From assembly GCA_937936325.1 (NCBI GenBank), contig CALGWV010000068.1:1-42749 (forward strand): a stretch of DNA of 42,749 bases, given 5' to 3'. The notes under the pieces are model-generated. The model did not search any database. It saw only the letters and a program-made list of their open reading frames with translations, and was not told the DNA's origin. Shown here in pieces: positions 1-7,069 of this stretch (positions within the stretch are counted from its first letter, which is position 1; each line of letters starts with the position of its first letter). This stretch comes from an uncultured Bdellovibrionales bacterium. GTDB lineage: Bacteria; Bdellovibrionota; Bdellovibrionia; Bdellovibrionales; UBA1609. A program made the position numbers and the translations under genes.

Positions 1-197
1 TTTTCTGTGGAAGTGATTTTTTAGTTAAATTTGATACGTGAGCCTGAAAGACTAGCCATAGCTATTTTGAAGGCGATCAAATTAAATTTAACAAAAAAGC
101 GCTCCACAGAAACAGGGAAAACCTAAGTATGTTCAGTATAATACGCTTTGGTTTCGAAATTATTTTCTAGTTAAATTTGATGGAAAATAATTCGACA
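1..197. repeat. Nested inverted/direct repeats in the leader of the kinase gene
   Basis: Bases 1-35 and 76-112 are imperfect inverted repeats: both ends carry TTTCTGTGG or its complement, and both contain AGTTAAATTTGAT-like sequence. A smaller hairpin follows at about 160-192, with stem AATTATTTTC paired to GGAAAATAATT. Its loop repeats TAGTTAAATTTGAT, which also occurs at 22-35. There is no open reading frame of note before 256. The function is unknown; the larger hairpin resembles the other intergenic hairpins of this window in architecture but not in core sequence. Confidence 0.5.
126..141 (+). promoter_or_regulatory. Copy 1 of a recurring 16-bp intergenic motif
   Basis: AGTATGTTCAGTATAA. 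It is one of five similar intergenic sites on the + strand (also 2154, 4723, 34023, 42367), with consensus AGTNTGTTCRGTA followed by an A/T-rich tail. It lies about 115 bp before the TTG start of the kinase gene. It contains a TATAAT-like hexamer but no convincing -35 box, so whether it is a promoter element or a protein-binding site is open. Confidence 0.35.
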
Positions 198-255
198 GTG
201 AAACGGAAATTTAGAACTTCTTCAATCTTGTGTTTAGCATTAAGGAATCCAAATT

Positions 256-1296
256 TTGCAATCAGATAAAATTGATATTGAAACATTTACTCATCTTGAT
301 TTTTTAAAAAATCATATTCATAGCAAAGACAGCATTGAAATACAGGCTTTAGCAGGAGATGCCAGCACTCGTAAATATTTACGAGTTTATACTGCACAAC
401 TCTCCTTCATCCTAATGATGTATGATTCAAAAGACGCCAAAATGGCAAAAAACTTTTTGAATGTGAGAAGTTTGTTTCAACAACAAAATATTTTTGTCCC
501 GGATGTGATCGCTCATTCTCCAAAGCGCTCAGTCATATTGCTGGAAGACCTTGGTGATTTGAGTTTGGAGAGGCGTTTTTGGGAAAACCAAAAAATTAAA
601 TGGACACGTCCCTACTATGAAAAAGCAATTGTAGAGATCTCAAAAGTCCATCAACTGAACCTTGAAGATTCTATCGTCAAATCAACAATCCAAGACGATT
701 TTGATTTTAAAAAGCTCTACTGGGAAGTAGATTATTTTATGAGAAATTTTTTACTTCAGTTTTCAAGGTTGTCCCTATCTACTACTGAAATGAATGAAAT
801 ACAAAATGATTTTAAGCTCATTTGTGAGCAACTCGCACAACAACCAAAAGTAGTTTGCCATAGAGATTATCACTCTCGAAATATTATGATTCATCGAAAT
901 CAAAGTTATCTGATTGATTTTCAAGATGCTCGTAAAGGACCTCGAGCTTATGATCTAGTAAGTCTTTTATTTGATCCTTATGTGCAACTTACTTCTCAAT
1001 TTCAAAGTCATCTTTTAAAAAAATACTTTGAGCTTAATAAAATGAATTCTGCAAAAGAGATGGATGAGTTCTATCACGTCTTCCATCTGCAACGTCTGCA
1101 GCGTACTTTTAAAGCCTGTGGTAGCTACGCTTCATTTTATAATGATCGATCAGACCGCAGGTACTTAAAGTATCTCCAGCCTGCATTTCAGAGTTTAGAA
1201 AAGTGTTTGGGCTTGTTAGATGGGCATCATGGTCTTAAAGCTTTGTTTGGAAAGCATCAAATTCATAAAACAAACTGGGCAGCTCAAACATCGTGA
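256..1296 (+). CDS. amgK: AmgK-like phosphotransferase (N-acetylmuramate/N-acetylglucosamine kinase)
   Basis: The product is a 346-residue aminoglycoside-phosphotransferase-fold kinase. The catalytic loop HRDYHSRN is at residues 202-209 and the metal-binding DFQDA at 221-225, followed by GPRAYDLVSLL, all as in AmgK. AmgK phosphorylates the anomeric carbon of MurNAc or GlcNAc in the cytoplasm during cell-wall recycling. The start is TTG, chosen because AAGGA precedes it at good spacing. The stop overlaps the GTG of the next gene by four bases (GTGA), so the two are translationally coupled. That neighbour is a MurU-like nucleotidyltransferase, which is the reason for calling AmgK rather than an antibiotic kinase. 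Exact sugar specificity is inferred. Confidence 0.8.
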   Translation: MQSDKIDIETFTHLDFLKNHIHSKDSIEIQALAGDASTRKYLRVYTAQLSFILMMYDSKDAKMAKNFLNVRSLFQQQNIFVPDVIAHSPKRSVILLEDLGDLSLERRFWENQKIKWTRPYYEKAIVEISKVHQLNLEDSIVKSTIQDDFDFKKLYWEVDYFMRNFLLQFSRLSLSTTEMNEIQNDFKLICEQLAQQPKVVCHRDYHSRNIMIHRNQSYLIDFQDARKGPRAYDLVSLLFDPYVQLTSQFQSHLLKKYFELNKMNSAKEMDEFYHVFHLQRLQRTFKACGSYASFYNDRSDRRYLKYLQPAFQSLEKCLGLLDGHHGLKALFGKHQIHKTNWAAQTS

Positions 1297-2153
1297 AAGC
1301 TTTTATTCTTGCAGCAGGTTTAGGCACAAGGTTAAAGCCATTTACAAATTTTCAGGCCAAGCCGACTTTAGATTTTTTAGGACTTCCTCAGATTCTTTAT
1401 GCCTATGCATTTTTAAAACATTTAGGGGTTCAAGAAGTTGCAGCCAACACCCACCATGCTCCTCAAAGTGTTTTAGATATTTTAACAGTGCACAAGTTAG
1501 ACGTGCAGATATTTCACGAACCAAAATTACTTTCCAGCGGAGGGGGCTTGGTGCAAGCCCGGGATTTTTGGCAAGATGATGAACTCTTGGTTGTTTTAAA
1601 TGGGGATAGTTATTTTTATGAACCATTGGATTTGAATTTAGATTTTCAAAAGAAGCTTATAGATTTTAAAAAGTCAAATTCAGAGGTTTGTTTTTTTGTT
1701 CAAAAAGTAAAAGAGAGCTGGGAAGACAAGCCACCTTCGCTGATGAGATATGATGAAGAGTCAAAAAATTTTCTAAGCAAAGGTCCATTTACTTCTGGCA
1801 AAGAAGCCTGTGGTCATTATCTAGGTTTAGCTGTTTTTAAAACTTCATATTTGAAAAGAAAAAAAGAATCTGTAGCCCATATTTTAAATGACTATGTTTT
1901 GCCTGATTTAGAAAGAAACCCCAGCTTAGTGCAAATTGAAGAGTTGAACGTTAATTTCACTCTAGAGCTAGGGACATTTGAAGGTTATCGCAAAGCCCAC
2001 AAAAAAATGAAAGCTGAGTTTGAGTCTGGAAAAAGCTACAAGGGTTCATTTTTAAAAACAGTTCTCAATGAATATCAAAACACTAAAGATATGAACTCAT
2101 TTGCTCCTGAGGTGTCAGACCAAGAGAAGTTAATCCTAGAGTATAAAAATTAA
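1293..2153 (+). CDS. murU: MurU-like sugar-1-phosphate nucleotidyltransferase
   Basis: This is a 286-residue nucleotidyltransferase of the GT-A fold. The N-terminal signature LAAGLGTRLKPFT (residues 6-18) binds the nucleotide, and NGD at 103-105 is the metal-binding motif. MurU transfers UMP to MurNAc-1-phosphate to make UDP-MurNAc, bypassing MurA/MurB. The GTG start lies inside the stop of the kinase gene. The protein is longer than typical MurU proteins (about 225 residues), with roughly 50 extra C-terminal residues of unknown role. Other sugar-1-phosphate nucleotidyltransferases share the motifs; the assignment rests on coupling to the AmgK-like gene. Confidence 0.75.
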   Translation: MKAFILAAGLGTRLKPFTNFQAKPTLDFLGLPQILYAYAFLKHLGVQEVAANTHHAPQSVLDILTVHKLDVQIFHEPKLLSSGGGLVQARDFWQDDELLVVLNGDSYFYEPLDLNLDFQKKLIDFKKSNSEVCFFVQKVKESWEDKPPSLMRYDEESKNFLSKGPFTSGKEACGHYLGLAVFKTSYLKRKKESVAHILNDYVLPDLERNPSLVQIEELNVNFTLELGTFEGYRKAHKKMKAEFESGKSYKGSFLKTVLNEYQNTKDMNSFAPEVSDQEKLILEYKN

Positions 2154-2169
2154 AGTGTGTTCGGTAGAC
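2154..2169 (+). promoter_or_regulatory. Copy 2 of the recurring 16-bp motif, before lemA
   Basis: AGTGTGTTCGGTAGAC begins directly after the stop codon of the nucleotidyltransferase gene and 91 bp before the lemA ATG. It matches the copy at 42367 in 15 of 16 positions. A weak sigma-70-like pair (TTGTCT, 17 bp, TAGAGT) lies downstream, so the motif would sit just upstream of a -35 box. That position would suit an activator site, but this is inference. Confidence 0.4.
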
Positions 2170-2244
2170 TTTTTCCTGTGATGTTGTCTTATTAAAGTAA
2201 CAATTTTAGAGTAAAGAAAAGAAATCAAAAAATTGGAGAACCGA

Positions 2245-2826
2245 ATGAAAATTAAGTCAGTATTATTTGCTTTTATGTTTTTGAGCTTGAGTCAGTGCGG
2301 CTATAACTCACTTCAGGGAGCAGATGAAAATGTGAAAGCAGCTTGGTCAGAGGTTGAAAACCAGTATCAAAGACGTATGGATTTAGTTCCTCAATTAGTG
2401 TCTACCGTAAAAGGCTCTGCCGCTTTTGAGAAAGGAACTTTGCTAGAAGTGATAGAAGCAAGATCTAACGTAGGAAAAATTAAACTTGAAGCCAAAGATC
2501 TCAACAACCCCGAACTCTTTAAACAATTTCAAAAAGCTCAAGCTGGCTTAGGTTCAGCTCTATCTAGGCTTCTGGTTACAGTTGAGCGTTATCCAGATAT
2601 TAAGACGACTCAGGCCTTCCTGACATTACAGTCTCAGCTTGAAGGGACTGAAAATAGGATTGCAGTAGCAAGAAAAAGATATATCACATCAGTTGCAGCT
2701 TATAATAAAAAAGTGAGATTTTTCCCAACAAACTTAACGGCTAAGTACTTACTGGGTATGACCACTAAAGAAACTTTTGCTGCACCTGAAGGCGCAGAAA
2801 CTGCTCCAAAAATAGACTTCAAATAA
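2245..2826 (+). CDS. lemA: LemA-family lipoprotein
   Basis: The product has 193 residues. An N-terminal lipoprotein signal peptide ends in LSQC (Cys at about residue 18). The LemA core follows (WSEVENQYQRRMDLVPQLVSTVKG, then YPDIKTTQAFLTLQSQLEGTENRI), a helical family of unknown biochemical role. I use the ATG at 2245 rather than the in-frame TTG 12 bases upstream because GGAG sits at the right distance from the ATG and overlaps the TTG. It leads an operon with two TPM-domain proteins, the common LemA context. Classical LemA proteins have a single N-terminal membrane anchor; here a lipid anchor seems to replace it. Confidence 0.88.
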   Translation: MKIKSVLFAFMFLSLSQCGYNSLQGADENVKAAWSEVENQYQRRMDLVPQLVSTVKGSAAFEKGTLLEVIEARSNVGKIKLEAKDLNNPELFKQFQKAQAGLGSALSRLLVTVERYPDIKTTQAFLTLQSQLEGTENRIAVARKRYITSVAAYNKKVRFFPTNLTAKYLLGMTTKETFAAPEGAETAPKIDFK

Positions 2827-2838
2827 TTTATATTTACG

Positions 2839-3627
2839 TTGATCAATTTAAATTTTTTAAAAAAAACAGTGTTTAAATTCAAGACTAAGGCCTTATGGCT
2901 CAGTCTTGGGTTCGTTTGCAGTATTTATAGCCTACCGAGTTTTGCTCTAGATTTTATTCCTCTCAGTCCCCAGGCTGTCATTGATGAACCTGGGTTACTC
3001 AGTGCTGAAACCAAGCTAGCGCTGACCGAAAGAATTCAGTCCATCAATGCCACAGGCAAACTGTATTTAGCTGTTTATATCCCGAAGTCTTTAGAGTCCA
3101 ACTCTATCGAAAACGTAAGCCTAGCGTCTGTTGAAAAATGGAAGTTGGGCGAGAAAGATAAAGACAATGGCGTACTTCTTATAGTAGCTCCAGCTGAAAG
3201 ACGAATGAGGATTGAAGCCGGCTATGGAGTTGAGGGGGAGCTCACAGACGCAAAGAGTTCAGAAATCATAAGAGCCATGGGGACCTTCTTTAAAAAAGGG
3301 GATCCAAACAATGGAGTCCGTTTAGGAGTTGAAGCTATAGCTGCAACCATGGGCATTGAGGCTCAGCTGCCACAACCTCCTCAAGGCGGTGGTGGTATTC
3401 CGATTAAGTTTATTATATTTTTAATTATTTTAGTGATTATCATCAACGCAAACTCCAATGGGCCTCGGTCAGGACGTTGGGCAGGTGGTAGAAATTCCAG
3501 AGGCGGTTTTGGTCACGGTGGTTCTTCTGGCGGCGGGTTCGGCGGCGGTGGATTTGGAGGACGTAGTGGAGGTGGCTTCGGCGGTGGCGGCGGTTTTGGA
3601 GGCGGTGGCGCCTCAGGAGGATGGTGA
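2839..3627 (+). CDS. TPM-domain (YgcG-type) exported protein with Gly-rich tail
   Basis: The product has 262 residues. A signal peptide (LWLSLGFVCSIYSLPSFA) precedes a TPM domain at about 40-165, recognisable by VIDEPGLLS near the start, DNGVLLIVAPAERRMRIEAGYGVEGELTD in the middle, and the IRAMG and FFKKGDPNNGV segments. A membrane helix follows at about 189-207. The tail is a low-complexity Gly/Ser/Phe repeat ending GGW, as in YgcG proteins. The start is a TTG with no clear ribosome-binding site; an in-frame GTG at 2869 is the alternative. It sits between lemA and a second TPM-like gene and overlaps the latter by one base. Confidence 0.85.
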   Translation: MINLNFLKKTVFKFKTKALWLSLGFVCSIYSLPSFALDFIPLSPQAVIDEPGLLSAETKLALTERIQSINATGKLYLAVYIPKSLESNSIENVSLASVEKWKLGEKDKDNGVLLIVAPAERRMRIEAGYGVEGELTDAKSSEIIRAMGTFFKKGDPNNGVRLGVEAIAATMGIEAQLPQPPQGGGGIPIKFIIFLIILVIIINANSNGPRSGRWAGGRNSRGGFGHGGSSGGGFGGGGFGGRSGGGFGGGGGFGGGGASGGW

Positions 3628-4247
3628 TGATTTTGGAGCAAGCTGCGCTAGATAAACTAGGGCAAAAAATCACTGACATTGAGGCTAACTCAGATGTGGA
3701 AATTTTATTAGGTGTTCGCTCTGCTTCAAGCACTTATCTGAGCTTGAAGCTAAAGTCTGCTTTTGCGTTTCTACTTATATTTTCTATCGTGTATTATTTC
3801 TTTCCATACATTCAAGGCTGGCACTTTGAATCACTTTTCTTTATGCAAGGCTTAGGTGCTTTTTTAGGCTTTGTCTTGGGTTATTCTAAGTTATTTAAAA
3901 AAATATTTTTGAATAAGACATACGTTCAATACAAGGTTCGCCAGAAAGCTCAGGTGGATATTTTAGAAAAAGGCATTTTGAACACAAAAAATAAAACAGG
4001 TTTTTTTATATATCTTTCCGAGCTTGAAAAACAATTTTATATTTTTGCAGATCAAGGGCTTGTAGAGAGTTTTGGATCGAAGTTTGTAGAAGAGCAAAGA
4101 TCTTTTTTAACAGAGGAGTTAAAACAAAAAGATCCGTATCAGGCTTTGAGTCTTTTGTTGGACAATATCAAGCCTTTGTTTGAAAACTCTTTTCCTCAAA
4201 GTTCTGAGCTAGAAAATCAAGTGGAAAAACAAGTCTATAAAAATTAA
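3627..4247 (+). CDS. Second TPM-domain membrane protein of the lemA operon
   Basis: The product has 206 residues. Two hydrophobic segments lie at about 45-65 and 75-90. They are followed by a TPM-like C-terminal half (TKNKTGFFIYLSELEKQFYI, then ADQGL), the pattern of the small TPM proteins that accompany LemA. I use the ATG at 3627 (TGATG overlap with the upstream stop) because AGGAGG at 3615-3620 is six bases away. The ATG at 3621 abuts the Shine-Dalgarno and is unlikely to be used. Function is unknown; it is proposed to act with LemA and the first TPM protein at the envelope. Confidence 0.75.
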   Translation: MILEQAALDKLGQKITDIEANSDVEILLGVRSASSTYLSLKLKSAFAFLLIFSIVYYFFPYIQGWHFESLFFMQGLGAFLGFVLGYSKLFKKIFLNKTYVQYKVRQKAQVDILEKGILNTKNKTGFFIYLSELEKQFYIFADQGLVESFGSKFVEEQRSFLTEELKQKDPYQALSLLLDNIKPLFENSFPQSSELENQVEKQVYKN

Positions 4248-4462
4248 GGCTTTCCTTGAAACTTGGTTCTCTTCTAAAATTGGGGGTCAGCCCCCAGCCT
4301 GAGCTTTTAAGGTCTTAAACAGGTTTTGGAGCCAGGCGCTATAAACTTTCAGTCTATCAGCCTTTGAAGCCCGGGGCCTTGGGGCCGGAGTGAATTCTTG
4401 AGTCGCCAATTGTAAACATTAAAGAGTCGTTCAATAAGCTTAAAACGATTCAATGAAAAAAA
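4248..4462. other. Structured intergenic region between convergent genes
   Basis: This gene-free region separates the end of the TPM gene (+) and the end of dodecin (-). It holds a perfect hairpin at 4281-4296 (TGGGGG-TCAG-CCCCCA) and a G/C-rich patch at about 4370-4390 (CCCGGGGCCTTGGGGCC), both unusual for this AT-rich window. Neither is followed by a T-run on either strand, so I cannot call an intrinsic terminator. No supportable open reading frame was seen. Confidence 0.4.
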
Positions 4463-4663
4463 TTACTTGATTAGGAAAGTAAGCTTTAAAGTGACTCTAA
4501 AGCTGTTTACTTTGTCGTCTTTGCAGCTTGCAGACATATCTTTAACCCAAACAGATTTGATATTCTTAATTGTTTTAGAAGCCTTTTCTACGCCTAATTT
4601 TGTGGCATCTTCCCAAGATTTTGATGACTCAGCTATGATCTCGATAACTTTAACAACACTCAT
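4463..4663 (-). CDS. Dodecin
   Basis: This 66-residue protein matches the dodecin family along its length: MSVVKVIEIIAESSKSWEDA at the start, then SKTIKNIKSVWVKDMSA, ending in RVTLKLTF. Dodecins form hollow dodecamers that bind flavin, and often CoA, and buffer free flavin in the cytoplasm; the Trp of KSWEDA is the usual flavin-stacking residue. The ribosome-binding site AAGGAGA is eight bases before the ATG. It is probably monocistronic, since its downstream neighbour runs the other way. A copy of the 16-bp motif lies about 60 bp upstream of its start, on the opposite strand. Confidence 0.93.
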   Translation of the reverse strand: MSVVKVIEIIAESSKSWEDATKLGVEKASKTIKNIKSVWVKDMSASCKDDKVNSFRVTLKLTFLIK

Positions 4664-4722
4664 TTTATTTCTCCTTTATGTAAGTTTCGTGAACACACCT
4701 CTCATTAAAAACTGAATACTTA

Positions 4723-4738
4723 AGTGTGTCCGATATAA
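4723..4738 (+). promoter_or_regulatory. Copy 3 of the recurring 16-bp motif
   Basis: AGTGTGTCCGATATAA, between the dodecin start (4663, minus strand) and the end of anmK. It is oriented towards + although no + strand gene follows. If it is a regulatory site it would act on dodecin from behind; if it is a promoter it would transcribe antisense to anmK. Confidence 0.3.
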
Positions 4739-4791
4739 TAAAGATAATGACACTGAAGATGAAAGTAAATAATTTTTTATTTTTGGTCCTG

Positions 4792-5880
4792 TTATAAAAC
4801 TGAACCTAATGTGGCCTTAGTGCCGCCTGTGACGGTTCTCAGATTTAAGTTTTGATGTAATAATTTGAGACGTCCAAGGTAGGCAAAGGCCCCAGCCTCT
4901 AATGCGGTAACTGGCCAGTCAAAAGCCTCTTCGGTATTAGTGACTCTACTTTCTGGTCTATAGTACTGAAGCCTTTGCGCTATATATTTATTCTTTGCTC
5001 CCCCTCCACACAAAATAATTTGTGAGGGCTGAACTTTGATATGCTCTTCGTACTGCTTAACAATACAATAAACCGTAAGCTCGGTCAGTGTAGCCGCTTG
5101 GTGAGGCTGTGAGAGTTTTTTCTTTTTCATTTTTTTGATGAGTTCTTTATAAACGGATTGGGAAAACTGCTCTCTGCCACAGGACTTTGGTGCTTTTAAA
5201 CTGAAGTACTTTTGTTTTTTATAAAAGCTTTCAATAATTTCATAATCAGGGATACCCTGACTCGCTAAGGCACCGTGTTTATCGAAAGCTTTAGATTTAA
5301 ACTCTTGCATAAACAGATCAATGAAAACATTACCTGGTCCTGTATCAAAAGCATTAAGTGTGCCTTTGTGAAGGTAAGATACATTAGACATCCCACCTAT
5401 ATTTTGAATAAAGCTAGATTTATCGTTTTGCTTTAAAAGTTGTTCATGGAAGAACGGGGATAAAGGAGCCCCTTGCCCACCTTGGGCTACATCTAAACTT
5501 CTAAAATCATAAACGATAGGGCAATTGAAATCAGATTTTAGAAAATGAGGAACTCCAATTTGTAGACTTCCATGAGGCGGAGCGTGATAAACGGTTTGAC
5601 CGTGGAGAGCGATAAAATCTAATTTTTTATTTTTTATAAAAGCTTTTAGTCCATCAGAATAAAATCTTCCAAGCTCAAAATGAAGTTGTGCTAGCTCTAT
5701 TGAGGTGGCTTTTCCGGAAGCCACATTTTGAATTTTATTAATTAATTTTTTTGGATATTTAGTATAGTAATGATTTTTAAAAAGAATTTGCGTATTTGAT
5801 TTAAACTCACAAACCACATAATCCACTCCATCAAAACTCGTTCCACTCATAATACCAAGGCCTAATATATTTTTTGACAT
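4792..5880 (-). CDS. anmK: Anhydro-N-acetylmuramic acid kinase
   Basis: The product has 362 residues, the usual AnmK length. AnmK cleaves the 1,6-anhydro ring of anhMurNAc and phosphorylates it to MurNAc-6-phosphate using ATP. Diagnostic motifs are GIMSGTSFDGVD (9-20), HGQT (93-96), DFRSLDVAQGGQGAPLSPFFH (125-145) and FDTGPGN (178-184). It lies 91 bp downstream of the secreted-protein gene on the same strand and may be co-transcribed with that set or have its own promoter. It is the second cell-wall-salvage enzyme in the window. A dedicated MurNAc-6-P etherase (MurQ) was not seen here, so the fate of its product cannot be read from this window. Confidence 0.95.
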   Translation of the reverse strand: MSKNILGLGIMSGTSFDGVDYVVCEFKSNTQILFKNHYYTKYPKKLINKIQNVASGKATSIELAQLHFELGRFYSDGLKAFIKNKKLDFIALHGQTVYHAPPHGSLQIGVPHFLKSDFNCPIVYDFRSLDVAQGGQGAPLSPFFHEQLLKQNDKSSFIQNIGGMSNVSYLHKGTLNAFDTGPGNVFIDLFMQEFKSKAFDKHGALASQGIPDYEIIESFYKKQKYFSLKAPKSCGREQFSQSVYKELIKKMKKKKLSQPHQAATLTELTVYCIVKQYEEHIKVQPSQIILCGGGAKNKYIAQRLQYYRPESRVTNTEEAFDWPVTALEAGAFAYLGRLKLLHQNLNLRTVTGGTKATLGSVL

Positions 5881-5971
5881 AACCTATGTTACTTCAAAGT
5901 AGATCTTCAAACAAAATAATATTTAGAGTTAACTTTTTTAGATTTGATAGTTATTTAAGATACAGAAAAAA

Positions 5972-7060
5972 CTATTTTGGAATGAAGTTAGAATCTTTTT
6001 CTTTAACGCTGTACCTATCTTTAACAATGGAGAAAATATTATCTCGAGCTACTCCTATTGAGGAGCCATCAGTAATTTTACGTGACATTCCAGAGAGCTT
6101 TGATTTAAGAGCAGGGTCTTGGTTAAAGCCATTGTAGGTCTTGTTGTCATCTTTTGGATTTGAAAAATTATAGCTTTTGACTTTAAGGAGCGAGGCTTTG
6201 CCAGCTCCACTGCTGCTTGAGGAAGCCAGACTCGTTGAGCTCGAATCTTTTTCAGCTGTGATCAGATTCTTTGCTTTAAGTAAAGCGGCTTTCTTGGGGT
6301 CTACTTTATATTTTTTGCCATCAAGTCCAGCCTGTAAGGATTGGTTTAATTTCTCAAAAGCTTGAAGTGAGGAGGAGGATTTGGAACCTCCATCAGAATC
6401 TGCAGTATTAATATCTGAGAACTTTGTGCCCTTAGGGTCTAAGCCAGGGCCATAAACTTTTTGATTATCTAAATCGACTTTGTAACCTTTTGCTTCTAAT
6501 TTTGTTAGTGAGTTATTGGATTTGCTGGTTAATTTTGAAAGAGCCTTATTAATATCCTCTGCATCGCCAGACTTATAAGCATCACCTAGAGTTTGCAAGT
6601 CTGCGAGTTCACTTTGAGAGAATGAATTTTGGTTGTCATTTAGAAATTGATTAAATTCTGGCGTGCTCCAGTTTGTTCCCTCTGGTGAAAGCCGATCTCT
6701 ATCTGATAAAGATCGTAGCATTGCCTGTCCAGTTTGTGCAGTTTGTGCCAGTGCTAAACCAAATTGCGCACAATGCACAGGGTTTGGTTTTGCTGTAAAA
6801 CATCGTGGCATATGAACCCCAAAGGCCCTATTTAAATTTGCAGCTACTCCCACTCCTTGAAAAATCATATCTGAATTTCTACCAACAGCGGCATCAGAAA
6901 CATCACCACCAAAGCTTGTCGCCTGATTAATAAAGGCATAGGGGTTTGTTGATATGGACGAAGACGAATTCGTTTCAGAGGCTTGAACTGAAGAGCTGAG
7001 GCTCACAACAAAGTTTAAGGCTAAAAGAGCGCATAAGTTCAATGATTTACAAATTTTCAT
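5972..7060 (-). CDS. Secreted Ser-rich protein of unknown function
   Basis: The product has 362 residues. A clear signal peptide (LCALLALNFVVSLSSSVQA, cleaved near residue 27) is followed by a Ser-rich linker. A segment with two Cys flanks a short helix (RCFTAKPNPVHCAQFGLALA), and the long remainder is hydrophilic and Ser/Lys-rich with poly-Ser patches. I recognise no domain. AAGGA is well placed before the ATG. It follows the Cys/Gly-rich secreted protein gene by 9 bp, so the two are almost certainly one operon, probably with the TadG-like gene. Its role is unknown; a cell-surface or periplasmic partner of the upstream proteins is a guess from context. Confidence 0.65.
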   Translation of the reverse strand: MKICKSLNLCALLALNFVVSLSSSVQASETNSSSSISTNPYAFINQATSFGGDVSDAAVGRNSDMIFQGVGVAANLNRAFGVHMPRCFTAKPNPVHCAQFGLALAQTAQTGQAMLRSLSDRDRLSPEGTNWSTPEFNQFLNDNQNSFSQSELADLQTLGDAYKSGDAEDINKALSKLTSKSNNSLTKLEAKGYKVDLDNQKVYGPGLDPKGTKFSDINTADSDGGSKSSSSLQAFEKLNQSLQAGLDGKKYKVDPKKAALLKAKNLITAEKDSSSTSLASSSSSGAGKASLLKVKSYNFSNPKDDNKTYNGFNQDPALKSKLSGMSRKITDGSSIGVARDNIFSIVKDRYSVKEKDSNFIPK

Positions 7061-7069
7061 TACACATCC

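Noticed and set aside
1220-1626. Two open frames (119 and 94 residues) over the start of the MurU-like gene
   Set aside because: Overlapped by a protein with clear family motifs; no supporting signals.
3443-3733. Frames overlapping the Gly-rich tail of the TPM protein in other frames
   Set aside because: They arise from the repetitive GGN codons; the TPM reading frame carries the domain and the operon spacing.
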